Assembly (NCBI GenBank): GCA_900553025.1
Contig: USBT01000039.1
Location: 1 to 11,443 of the forward strand
DNA length: 11,443 bases
From: an uncultured Eubacteriales bacterium
GTDB lineage: Bacteria > Bacillota > Clostridia > Peptostreptococcales > Anaerovoracaceae
Direction of reading: 5' to 3'
In this document: positions 1 through 6,900 of the stretch, piece after piece
How positions within the stretch are numbered: position 1 is the first letter of the stretch
Layout of the letters: every line of letters starts with the position of its first letter
The notes under the pieces: generated by a model
What the model was told of the DNA's origin: nothing
Seen by the model: only the letters and a program-made list of their open reading frames with translations
Database searches by the model: none
Translations under genes and position numbers: made by a program

Positions 1-33
<33 letters not shown>

Positions 34-73
34 ATAATTCTGTCTTATTGCGATATAGATTTTTATAAATTTC

Positions 74-113
74 AAAGATACATCCCTGACGGATAGGCGT
101 GTATCTTTTTTTT
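74..113 (+). terminator. Rho-independent terminator of an upstream gene
   Basis: AAAGATACA (74-82) pairs with TGTATCTTT (100-108), giving a 9-bp stem. The loop holds a small CCT/AGG pairing, and a run of T continues to 113. It lies about 50 bp before the VWA gene and probably ends transcription entering from the left. It could instead be a leader hairpin of the VWA gene, because no clear promoter was found between it and that start. Confidence 0.6.
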
Positions 114-163
114 GTGCGTGTAATAAACAAATTTAAATAAAATTATATGAGAGGAATATACAA

Positions 164-1882
164 ATGAAAAAAATAGGAAAACAATCAATATGCTTAATTA
201 TCACTTTTCTTATGGTTTTTAGCATCATTTCAGGAACTGTAGGAGTTTTTGCTGCTGAAGCAGATAATCAAACAAATGACCCGAATAGTGTTTTGCAAAA
301 AAATACAAAAACAGCTACAGCTTTGGACAGCAATCTAGAAACAAAAATAAATCTATCTTTTCCAGGAAAACAGGAAATAGAACCGACAGACATTGTTTTT
401 GTTGTAGACAAATCAGGCATGTCAGCACAGGATGATATTTATAATCAGGCAAAATTATTCCTCGAAGACGTTAAAAAACAGACTGAGGAAAAGGGTCTTA
501 ACATCAAGGTAGGGGTTGTTCTCTTCAATATGAAGGGTAATGTCAAACAAGAGTTGACGGATGTTGTAACAGGGTATGATGAAATCCTAAATGCAATGAA
601 TTCAAGTGTAAGCATGGGAACTAACATGCATGCGGGACTCCTTGCAGCAAAAGACATTCTTGATAAAGATGGCGAAGTTAAGGCTGAAAATAAGCATGTA
701 ATACTTATCAGTGACGGAGCCACATATCTTTATTCAAAGAATGGAGATTATACTAAAGCATATACTAGATCATTTGGAGATCCAAGGAAACAGAATAATC
801 CAAAGACTGGAAAACCATATCTTTATGGTGCAGATAGAAAGGGTGGCATATGGGAATCCCAAAGCAGAGAATATAATACACCGAATGATTTCAAGAAATT
901 TGAAGATGGTACTAATTTTGTTTTTTCACAGGCTATGACAGATTCCAAAAAGCTTGGAGAATATTTGGATTATTATAGAGGAAAAAATAACGATGATGCA
1001 AAGAACTGGTCTCAGTATGAATATGAGTATACTTTCGGATCCGCTTATTTTGGAAAGGGCAGAAAGATAACGCCGATAGATGTCGATGCACCAGCAAATA
1101 TTGACATTGCATTTATGGAGACGGACAAAACCTTTCAAGAGATGTTTGAAGCAGGATACAATATGAATGTATATTTCAAGAATGCCGCAGACTTTGATGG
1201 GACGACTTTCCTGAAATATATGACGAGGAAATCAAACAATGGCAAACTTAATGAAGATTTTGACAAGCTAAAGAAATCTGTACTGGATAAAATTTCAAAT
1301 GGTTCTTATGTAGAGGATTACATAGGAAAAGATTTTGACTTTATAAATGATATTAAGAAGCTGAAATTAAATGTCGGCGACGAAGTTCTTAATGCTGAGA
1401 AAATAGATGCTGATAAATACGGCTTTGGCAAGGATGACAATGGCGAATATAGATATGTACTTGAGCACAAAACAGAGAGGCAAGCAGGGGTAACGGTCGA
1501 AAAACTAATTTTAAATATAAATGAAACGGTATTTCCTACTAAGGCTGTGACACTTGAATATTATGAAAAACTAGTTAATGCACCTAAAAAGACGGGGACA
1601 TATAGATATAATACTAACGAAAGTGCTATTCTTTATCCTGTAGCTGCCAATGGAAAGAAAGGAAACCCAATGGTATTTCCTGTGCCTGAGTTAACCTATA
1701 AATATAAGTCTGTAGAGGACAAGCCGACTACTAAGCCAGATAATAACAAAACTGTCACACATGTGAAAAATTCTGCACCAAGGACAGGTGATAGTAAGGA
1801 TATGGCATATAGTATTATCCTTTTGGGATTAGCGGGTGCATTACTTGCAGTTCTAGAAATAAAAAGAAGAAAAGAAAGCTAA
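164..1882 (+). CDS. Sortase-anchored VWA-domain surface protein
   Basis: 572-residue secreted protein, probably an adhesin or pilus-tip-like protein. Residues 1-31 form a signal peptide (KK, hydrophobic core, cleavage near VFA-A). A VWA fold starts near residue 76. Its metal-site motifs are D82-K-S84-G-M86, T153 in GTNMHAGL and D184 in ISDG. Residues about 190-305 are an aromatic- and charge-rich insertion before the fold resumes near NMNVYF. Residues about 390-513 form a beta-rich stalk-like region, followed by a Lys/Thr/Pro/Asn linker. The C terminus is a cell-wall sorting signal: APRTG (538-542), a hydrophobic segment and the KRRK tail. An AGAGG-type ribosome binding site precedes the ATG by about 9 bases. 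No sortase or pilin gene is visible here. VWA surface proteins of this kind usually bind host or matrix ligands; the ligand is unknown. The third MIDAS residue, normally Ser, is Met. Confidence 0.85.
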   Translation: MKKIGKQSICLIITFLMVFSIISGTVGVFAAEADNQTNDPNSVLQKNTKTATALDSNLETKINLSFPGKQEIEPTDIVFVVDKSGMSAQDDIYNQAKLFLEDVKKQTEEKGLNIKVGVVLFNMKGNVKQELTDVVTGYDEILNAMNSSVSMGTNMHAGLLAAKDILDKDGEVKAENKHVILISDGATYLYSKNGDYTKAYTRSFGDPRKQNNPKTGKPYLYGADRKGGIWESQSREYNTPNDFKKFEDGTNFVFSQAMTDSKKLGEYLDYYRGKNNDDAKNWSQYEYEYTFGSAYFGKGRKITPIDVDAPANIDIAFMETDKTFQEMFEAGYNMNVYFKNAADFDGTTFLKYMTRKSNNGKLNEDFDKLKKSVLDKISNGSYVEDYIGKDFDFINDIKKLKLNVGDEVLNAEKIDADKYGFGKDDNGEYRYVLEHKTERQAGVTVEKLILNINETVFPTKAVTLEYYEKLVNAPKKTGTYRYNTNESAILYPVAANGKKGNPMVFPVPELTYKYKSVEDKPTTKPDNNKTVTHVKNSAPRTGDSKDMAYSIILLGLAGALLAVLEIKRRKES

Positions 1883-2016
1883 TCTCAAATAAATATCAAA
1901 TAGAAGTAAGCGAGCCCTGAAACTATCTGCAATTGATACTATCTCCAAAAGAAATTCTCTAGTGGAATTAGAGGCTTTAGTGGATTACCCGCAAAATATT
2001 AACATATAACAAAGTT

Positions 2017-2115
2017 AAAGCCCTGCATAAAATGCGGGACTTTACATAGACAATCGGCGTGCTCGTATACGGAAAGCACCGATTGTCTAGTGCACTCGTG
2101 CACTAGATAGGGCTT
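2017..2115. other. Multi-hairpin element, possible structured RNA
   Basis: Several pairings nest here. AAGCCCT (2018-2024) matches AGGGCTT (2109-2115). Directly inside is GCAT/ATGC (2025-2028 with 2032-2035). Next comes AGACAATCGG (2048-2057) with CCGATTGTCT (2079-2088), extended by TGCT (2060-2063)/AGCA (2075-2078) across a two-base bulge. Last is AGTGCAC (2089-2095)/GTGCACT (2098-2104). Together they can make a four-way junction. A competing fold pairs AAAG-CCC (2017-2023) with GGG-A-CTTT (2036-2043) as one imperfect hairpin. No family was recognised; it could be an RNA, a terminator cluster or a small mobile repeat. Confidence 0.45.
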
Positions 2116-2129
2116 ATATGCACAATAAC

Positions 2130-2161
2130 AAAACTCGGTCACCAATACGTGATCGAGTTTT
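2130..2161. terminator. Bidirectional terminator between convergent genes
   Basis: AAAACTCGGTCAC (2130-2142) pairs with GTGATCGAGTTTT (2149-2161): a 13-bp stem with one G-T pair and a six-base loop. The A run on one side and T run on the other let it act on both strands. It lies 48 bases beyond the L,D-transpeptidase stop and about 250 bases beyond the VWA stop, so it fits the transpeptidase best. Confidence 0.7.
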
Positions 2162-2208
2162 ATGATGGAAATATTAAAATGTTATTTTAAAAAGACAATC
2201 TAAAACTG

Positions 2209-2859
2209 CTATATAATTTTCACAGGTGTACCTGTCGGAATATTCTCGTAAAACCATTTAGCATCAGGCACGCTCATCCTCACACAGCCATGAGAAGCCG
2301 GTTTCCCCAGCTTTTCAGCTTCGCTTACAATATAATCTCCATTTTCATCTGTAGGAACGCTGTGAAATAGATAAATACCATGGTCTTTAAATGACACCCA
2401 GTAGTTTGCACCCTCGCCAAAGGACGCAGCAAAAAAGTTTTCTCCTCTTTCATTTTCAATAAGATAATCTCCAAGCGGTGTATTTGAATCGCCATCTAAA
2501 ATACCTGTGGAAACAACAAAGCTGGTCAGTCTTTCGTTACCATCGTAAAGAAATGTCTTTTGGTTTTTAGTATCAACCAAAATTTTCAGATCAGTAACAT
2601 TTTCAAGATTAGGATAGTCACCAGTCGGTTTTTTCCACAAGTCCTTATCATTGACATTTGCATCCCCATTTTCGTTTGATTTGTTTTGACTTTCGGTTGT
2701 TTTGTTGCTTTGTGATGCAGATGAATTGCCACCAATCGAAGGTTGGTCTGAACGAAGCACAAAATGACTAATCAGATAAAATATTCCAACAAGTAATAAT
2801 ATAAGTATAACAAGGAAGATAATTCTGTTCCTCCTTATTTTAGTTCTACTAGTTCTCAT
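2209..2859 (-). CDS. Membrane-anchored L,D-transpeptidase (YkuD domain)
   Basis: 216-residue predicted peptidoglycan L,D-transpeptidase. Such enzymes form 3-3 cross-links or attach proteins to stem peptides, acting outside the membrane through a catalytic cysteine. Residues 1-12 are Arg/Lys-rich, about 13-30 form one transmembrane helix, and 37-85 form a Ser/Asn/Lys linker. The YkuD domain runs from about 91 to the end. The active-site signature is visible: H166 and then S189-H190-G191-C192-V-R194. A GTG 30 bases upstream keeps the frame open, but it has no ribosome binding site and lies almost on the promoter -10. The ATG at 2859 has AGAAAGGA about nine bases before it and is preferred. It is divergent from hrcA. 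The specific substrate and whether it makes 3-3 links cannot be read from the sequence. Confidence 0.88.
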   Translation of the reverse strand: MRTSRTKIRRNRIIFLVILILLLVGIFYLISHFVLRSDQPSIGGNSSASQSNKTTESQNKSNENGDANVNDKDLWKKPTGDYPNLENVTDLKILVDTKNQKTFLYDGNERLTSFVVSTGILDGDSNTPLGDYLIENERGENFFAASFGEGANYWVSFKDHGIYLFHSVPTDENGDYIVSEAEKLGKPASHGCVRMSVPDAKWFYENIPTGTPVKII

Positions 2860-2891
2860 AATCGAAAAATCCTTTCTATTCTGATTCACAG

Positions 2892-2920
2892 ATTATACCA
2901 TGGGACCAAAACAAATGCAA
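2892..2920 (-). promoter_or_regulatory. Extended -10 promoter of the L,D-transpeptidase
   Basis: On the minus strand, TGGTATAAT is a perfect extended -10 (TATAAT at 2897-2892). A poor -35, TTGCAT (2920-2915), lies 17 bases upstream. Transcription would start near 2885, inside the upstream GTG reading frame. This supports the ATG at 2859 as the real start. Confidence 0.65.
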
Positions 2921-3008
2921 AATATTAGTGGAAGCAAAACGGTGATAAACGCGGTTTTTGATTTAAATTTGAATAAAAAAAGATTTTTTAAAAAAATATC
3001 TATTTTGG

Positions 3009-3042
3009 TTGACATTTCTCCATAATAGTAGTAAAGTATAAA
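3009..3042 (+). promoter_or_regulatory. Promoter of the hrcA-grpE-dnaK-dnaJ operon
   Basis: A perfect -35 TTGACA (3009-3014) is followed after 17 bases by TAAAGT (3032-3037), a 4/6 match to the -10. TATAAA at 3037-3042 is a better hexamer but sits too far away. Either way, transcription should start just before or within the CIRCE element, as expected for a vegetative promoter repressed by HrcA. Confidence 0.65.
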
Positions 3043-3047
3043 TATAG

Positions 3048-3074
3048 TTAGCACTCCGACGTGATGAGTGCTAA
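3048..3074. promoter_or_regulatory. CIRCE operator (HrcA binding site)
   Basis: TTAGCACTC (3048-3056), nine spacer bases, then GAGTGCTAA (3066-3074): a perfect match to the CIRCE consensus. CIRCE is the operator of the repressor HrcA, which is encoded immediately downstream, so the operon is expected to be autoregulated and released on heat or protein-folding stress. No second copy is visible before dnaK or dnaJ. Confidence 0.97.
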
Positions 3075-3095
3075 CAAAGAGAGGAAGGAGGCATT

Positions 3096-4148
3096 ATGGA
3101 ACTTACAGAAAGAAAGCTTAGAATTTTGCAAGCAATCATAAGCGATTATATTATGACTGCAGAACCTGTTGGATCTAGGACTTTATCAAAAAAGTACCAA
3201 CTTGGTATCAGTCCTGCAACGATTAGAAATGAAATGAGCGATCTTGAAGACTTGGGTTTCTTAACTCATCCTCATACATCGGCAGGTAGAGTGCCGTCGG
3301 ACAAGGCATATAGGCTCTATGTTAATGAACTTATGTCTAATTCAGAGATATCGCCTGCGGAGAAGGAAATAATTGAGAATCAGCTCAGAGCGGATGTTAG
3401 TGAGCTTGACAAGACTATAAGAAATGCCGCAAGACTTCTGTCCGAGATTACCAACTTAGCTAGCTTTGTAATGACACCGAGTCAGGAAGAAAATCGACTT
3501 GAATTTGTGAAATTCGTTCCTGTGGATCAGAACACAGTCGTGCTTATGATAGTCACCGAGAATGGAAAGGTTTCTAATACCACATTGCGACTGAGTGAAG
3601 AGTATAACGAAGAAGCGTTAGCTATTTTGTCGAAGAATATAACCTATAGATTTAAAGGAAAGAAGCTCAGCGAGCTTATCACTCAGAATATAATTCAGAC
3701 ATTTGAAAGCGACTTATCGGCTATGAACAGACTTGAGGAATTTATTATGCCTGACTTTATGAGAACGCTTGAGGAGATGCTCGATGTGAGGCTTTATATG
3801 GACGGAATATCTAATATATTTGATTTACCTGAATATAGCGATATTTCTAAGGCTCAACAGTTCTTGAGGCTGTTCGATAACAGAGAAAGGCTAAGCCGCA
3901 GTATTTTGAGCAGAGATAAGGGTGTTGTCGTAACTATTGGAGATGAAAATCAAGACGAAGAGCTTCATGATTATTCTCTAATTACAGCCACCTATAGCGT
4001 TGACGGACAGACGGTCGGAAAAATTGGTGTCATAGGTCCTACGAGGATGAGGTATGGTGAGATTACATCTATAGTCAAGTATTTGACGGATAATATTAAC
4101 GAAACATTCAGTTTAGAAAGCTGGAAAGGAGATAGATTTGACAAATAA
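3096..4148 (+). CDS. hrcA: Heat-inducible transcription repressor HrcA
   Basis: 350 residues, normal for HrcA. The protein is a dimeric repressor of class I heat-shock genes that binds CIRCE. The N-terminal winged helix covers about residues 1-75: a helix-turn-helix around SRTLSKKYQLGISPATIRNEMSDLE, and a wing around GFLTHPHTSAGRVPSDKAYRLYV, which is strongly family-typical. The central and C-terminal parts form the GAF-like dimerisation region with its inserted segment, ending in TSIVKYLTDNINETF. AAGGAGG lies four bases before the ATG. It is first in the operon, directly behind the CIRCE site, and its end overlaps the grpE start by 11 bases. In known systems the GroEL chaperonin is needed to activate HrcA; groEL is not in this window. 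Confidence 0.97.
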   Translation: MELTERKLRILQAIISDYIMTAEPVGSRTLSKKYQLGISPATIRNEMSDLEDLGFLTHPHTSAGRVPSDKAYRLYVNELMSNSEISPAEKEIIENQLRADVSELDKTIRNAARLLSEITNLASFVMTPSQEENRLEFVKFVPVDQNTVVLMIVTENGKVSNTTLRLSEEYNEEALAILSKNITYRFKGKKLSELITQNIIQTFESDLSAMNRLEEFIMPDFMRTLEEMLDVRLYMDGISNIFDLPEYSDISKAQQFLRLFDNRERLSRSILSRDKGVVVTIGDENQDEELHDYSLITATYSVDGQTVGKIGVIGPTRMRYGEITSIVKYLTDNINETFSLESWKGDRFDK

Positions 4149-4815
4149 ATTTGATGAAGAGCTAAAACAAAATAATAGTTCTCAAGATAATTCTAGTAAA
4201 GATGTTCATGATGCGTCAGATGATGCAAAATGCGTCAATGATGAGGATGTAAGGTCTAAGCATTCTGATTATCAGAAATGTGATTCAAAAGAAGCATCCG
4301 AAGCGAGTTCCGAAATAGATTCCGAAAATGACGAAAAAAATGCTGATGCCGATAATGAATCGAATGGAGATAATGGAGAGCAGACATTGCAAAAGACGGA
4401 AGATGAGGAAGATGCAAATACCAAATTCCTTCGGCTGATGGCAGATTTTCAGAATTATAGAAAGAGAGCTGATAAAGAGAAGTCGGATATTTATGCAAGA
4501 GCAAATGAGAACATAATGCTTGGGCTTTTGACGGTTATTGATAACTTTGAAAGAGCAATTGAGCATGAAAGTAAGGATGAGAAATATGCAGAGGGAATGC
4601 AGCTCATTTTCAAACAGCTTATTGATGTGCTGAAGTCTTCTGGTCTTGAAGAGATAAAAGCCTTGGATGAGGATTTTGACCCAAACATTCATAATGCTGT
4701 GATGACTTGTGACAGCGATGAACACGAGAGCGGTAAAGTTGTCGAGGTTCTTCAGAAGGGATATTTGCTGAACGGCAGGCTTCTTCGCGCATCTATGGTA
4801 AAGGTAAGCAATTAG
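4138..4815 (+). CDS. grpE: Nucleotide exchange factor GrpE
   Basis: 225-residue cochaperone that releases ADP from DnaK. Residues 1-92 are an extended, very acidic, Ser/Asp/Glu/Asn-rich tail without hydrophobic content, probably disordered. Residues about 93-165 are the dimerising coiled helix (FLRLMADFQNYRKR and onward), followed by the beta domain with the family signature DPNIHNAVM and VVEVLQKGYLLNGRLLRASMVKVSN near the end. The start is TTG: the reading frame has no ATG until about residue 101, and AAAGGAG lies six bases before this TTG. It overlaps the last codons of hrcA, which suggests translational coupling. The acidic N-terminal tail is longer than in many homologues; its role is unknown. 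Confidence 0.95.
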   Translation: MTNKFDEELKQNNSSQDNSSKDVHDASDDAKCVNDEDVRSKHSDYQKCDSKEASEASSEIDSENDEKNADADNESNGDNGEQTLQKTEDEEDANTKFLRLMADFQNYRKRADKEKSDIYARANENIMLGLLTVIDNFERAIEHESKDEKYAEGMQLIFKQLIDVLKSSGLEEIKALDEDFDPNIHNAVMTCDSDEHESGKVVEVLQKGYLLNGRLLRASMVKVSN

Positions 4816-4825
4816 CGTAATGTTT

Positions 4826-4846
4826 GCAGCAGAAGTATTTTGTTGC
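4826..4846 (+). repeat. Hairpin between grpE and dnaK, related to the 10.4-kb repeats
   Basis: A 21-base sequence folds into a nine-pair hairpin (two G-T pairs, loop GTA). It contains CAGAAGTATTT, exactly as in the middle two tandem repeats at 10377-10547, and the similarity covers nearly all of the repeat's 18-base hairpin. The flanking sequence is not alike. It lies 10 bases after the grpE stop, in a 99-base gap before dnaK, and has no T tail, so it is not an obvious terminator. Confidence 0.55.
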
Positions 4847-4914
4847 ACTTATGGAATAGGAATTAAGATTAATTTTAGAAATATATTTTACACGATATTA
4901 AGGAGGAAAAAATC

Positions 4915-6792
4915 ATGGCAAAAGTAATAGGAATTGATTTAGGAACAACAAATAGCGTAGTTTCCGTTATGGAAGGCGGAGATCCAACAGTTATAGCAAA
5001 CGCAGAGGGAAATAGAACTACACCATCAATCGTCGCATTTGCTAAAAATGGGGAGAGACTTGTAGGTGAAACGGCTAAAAGACAGGCTGTTACAAACCCT
5101 GAGAGAACAATTGCTTCAATCAAGAGATATATGGGAACCGATCACAAGGTTGAAATTGACGGCAAGACTTACACACCACAGGATATTTCTGCAATGATTT
5201 TGGCTAAACTTAAGGCTGACGCTGAGAGCTATCTTGGAGAAAAGGTGACAGAGGCTGTAATCACAGTGCCGGCATATTTCTCGGATGCTCAGAAACAGGC
5301 TACCAAGGACGCAGGAAAAATTGCAGGACTTGAGGTAAAGAGAATTATCAATGAGCCAACAGCAGCTTCGCTAGCATATGGACTTGACAAGGAAACTGGA
5401 TCGCACAAAATATTAGTCTACGACTTGGGTGGCGGTACTTTCGACGTGTCAATTCTTGAACTGGGCGACGGTGTATTTGAAGTTTTGGCAACTAATGGTG
5501 ACACTAAACTTGGTGGAGACGATTTTGACAATGCTGTGCTTGATTTCCTTGCAGAAAGCTTTGCAAAGGAGCACGGTGTTGATTTGAAAAAGGATAAGAT
5601 GAGCCTCCAAAGACTTAAAGAGGCAGCAGAGAAGGCTAAGATTGAACTTTCTAGCGCTCAAACAACCAATATCAATTTACCATTCATTACTGTTACAAAC
5701 GAGGGTCCGCTTCACCTCAATATGGATTTGACAAGAGCTAAATTTGATCAGCTAACTGCCGATCTTGTTAAGAGAACAATAGAGCCAATGAAGAAGGCTA
5801 TGAAGGATGCAGGCGTATCAAATAACGAAATAGAGAAGGTTATACTGGTTGGAGGCTCTACAAGGATTCCAGCAGTTCAGGAGGAAGTTAAAAAGGTTAC
5901 AGGTAAGGATCCGTTTAAGGGAATAAATCCTGACGAATGTGTTGCTATCGGTGCTGCAATTCAAGCGGGTGTTTTGACGGGTGAAGTTCATGACGTGCTA
6001 CTTCTTGATGTAACACCACTTTCACTTTCTATAGAAACACTTGGCGGCGTAGCTACTAAGCTTATCGAAAGGAATACAACAATTCCTACAAAGAAGAGTC
6101 AGATTTTCTCAACTGCAGCTGACAATCAGACTGCTGTAGACATCCATGTTCTCCAGGGTGAAAGAGAGATGGCAGCAGGAAATATCACTCTAGGAAGATT
6201 CCAGCTTACAGGTATAGCACCTGCACCAAGGGGAATCCCTCAGATAGAGGTTACATTCGATATCGATGCGAATGGTATTGTAAATGTAAGCGCTAAGGAC
6301 AAGGGAACTGGCAAGGAGCAAAAGATTACAATAACCTCTTCAACTAAGCTATCAGATGAAGAAATTGAGGAGAAGGTAAGAGAAGCTGAGAAATACGCAG
6401 AGGAAGATAAGAAGAGGAAAGAAGAAACTGAAACTAGAAACAAGGCAGAAGCTTTAGTATACGATACAGAGAAGTCCTTAAAGGACCTTGAGGATAAGCT
6501 ATCAGATTCTGAAAAGTCTGAAGTTGAAGCTGCAAAAGAGGATTTGAAAAAGGCTCTTGAGGATGGAAATGTAGACGAAATCAAAGATAAGACTGATAAG
6601 TTAACTGAGAAGTTCCATATTATTTCCACAAAGCTATATGAGCAGGCACAGCAAGATGCAGCAGCGGCAGGTCCTGATATGGGAGCACAGGCAGGTAATG
6701 CAGGTGCAGCAGGAGCTCAGGATACAGGCTCAAAGGATGGCGGAGATAACGTTGTAGACGCCGATTACGAGGTAGTTGACGACGATAAATAA
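4915..6792 (+). CDS. dnaK: Molecular chaperone DnaK (Hsp70)
   Basis: 625-residue ATP-dependent chaperone that binds exposed hydrophobic peptides in the cytoplasm, cycling with DnaJ and GrpE. The ATPase domain spans about 1-365, with IDLGTTNS (7-14), VYDLGGGTFDVSIL (168-181) and ILVGGSTRIPAVQEEV (310-325). The linker VLLLDVTPLSLSIET (361-375) leads to the peptide-binding domain, about 376-480. The helical lid follows, with an Ala/Gly/Gln-rich tail ending in DADYEVVDDDK. The segment that Gram-negative DnaK carries in the ATPase domain is absent near residues 75-95, consistent with a Gram-positive host. TAAGGAGG lies eight bases before the ATG. I found no CIRCE or strong promoter in the gap after grpE, so expression probably comes from the hrcA promoter. 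Confidence 0.98.
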   Translation: MAKVIGIDLGTTNSVVSVMEGGDPTVIANAEGNRTTPSIVAFAKNGERLVGETAKRQAVTNPERTIASIKRYMGTDHKVEIDGKTYTPQDISAMILAKLKADAESYLGEKVTEAVITVPAYFSDAQKQATKDAGKIAGLEVKRIINEPTAASLAYGLDKETGSHKILVYDLGGGTFDVSILELGDGVFEVLATNGDTKLGGDDFDNAVLDFLAESFAKEHGVDLKKDKMSLQRLKEAAEKAKIELSSAQTTNINLPFITVTNEGPLHLNMDLTRAKFDQLTADLVKRTIEPMKKAMKDAGVSNNEIEKVILVGGSTRIPAVQEEVKKVTGKDPFKGINPDECVAIGAAIQAGVLTGEVHDVLLLDVTPLSLSIETLGGVATKLIERNTTIPTKKSQIFSTAADNQTAVDIHVLQGEREMAAGNITLGRFQLTGIAPAPRGIPQIEVTFDIDANGIVNVSAKDKGTGKEQKITITSSTKLSDEEIEEKVREAEKYAEEDKKRKEETETRNKAEALVYDTEKSLKDLEDKLSDSEKSEVEAAKEDLKKALEDGNVDEIKDKTDKLTEKFHIISTKLYEQAQQDAAAAGPDMGAQAGNAGAAGAQDTGSKDGGDNVVDADYEVVDDDK

Positions 6793-6850
6793 ATCGATTA
6801 AATTAGTCAGGCAAGATGATTTAAAGCAATTTAAGAGAACAAAATAATGA

Positions 6851-6883
6851 GAATATGGCGACCACTTGCTGGTCGCTATATTC
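6851..6883 (+). other. Strong hairpin between dnaK and dnaJ
   Basis: GAATATGGCGACCA (6851-6864) pairs with TGGTCGCTATATTC (6870-6883), a 14-bp stem with one G-T pair and a five-base CTTGC loop. No T run follows; the dnaJ ribosome binding site begins about nine bases later. It may be a processing or stability element, or a partial attenuator, that sets dnaJ levels relative to dnaK. A true stop signal is unlikely given the missing T tract. Confidence 0.75.
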
Positions 6884-6900
6884 CATGAGAAAGAGGAATT

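Larger units (their letters stand above)
1883..2208. other. Gene-free stretch rich in inverted repeats
   Basis: This 326-base stretch separates the convergent VWA and L,D-transpeptidase genes. I see no convincing coding sequence. The left part has a weak hairpin (CTCTA 1957-1961 with TAGAG 1969-1973) and two copies of TAGTGGA (1960-1966 and 1979-1985). The right part holds the folded element at 2017-2115 and a terminator at 2130-2161, which are listed separately. Confidence 0.7.

Noticed and set aside
2017..2115. Integron attC recombination site
   Set aside because: GTTAAAG resembles one core site, but the matching RYYYAAC partner is missing and no integrase or cassette context is present.
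2860..2889. GTG start adding ten residues to the L,D-transpeptidase
   Set aside because: No ribosome binding site, and the extended -10 ends three bases before it, so the mRNA would likely begin downstream of the GTG.
4285..4848. 187-codon minus-strand frame opposite grpE
   Set aside because: It is antisense to a clear grpE with no ribosome binding site and no domain; it arises from the low-complexity grpE N terminus.
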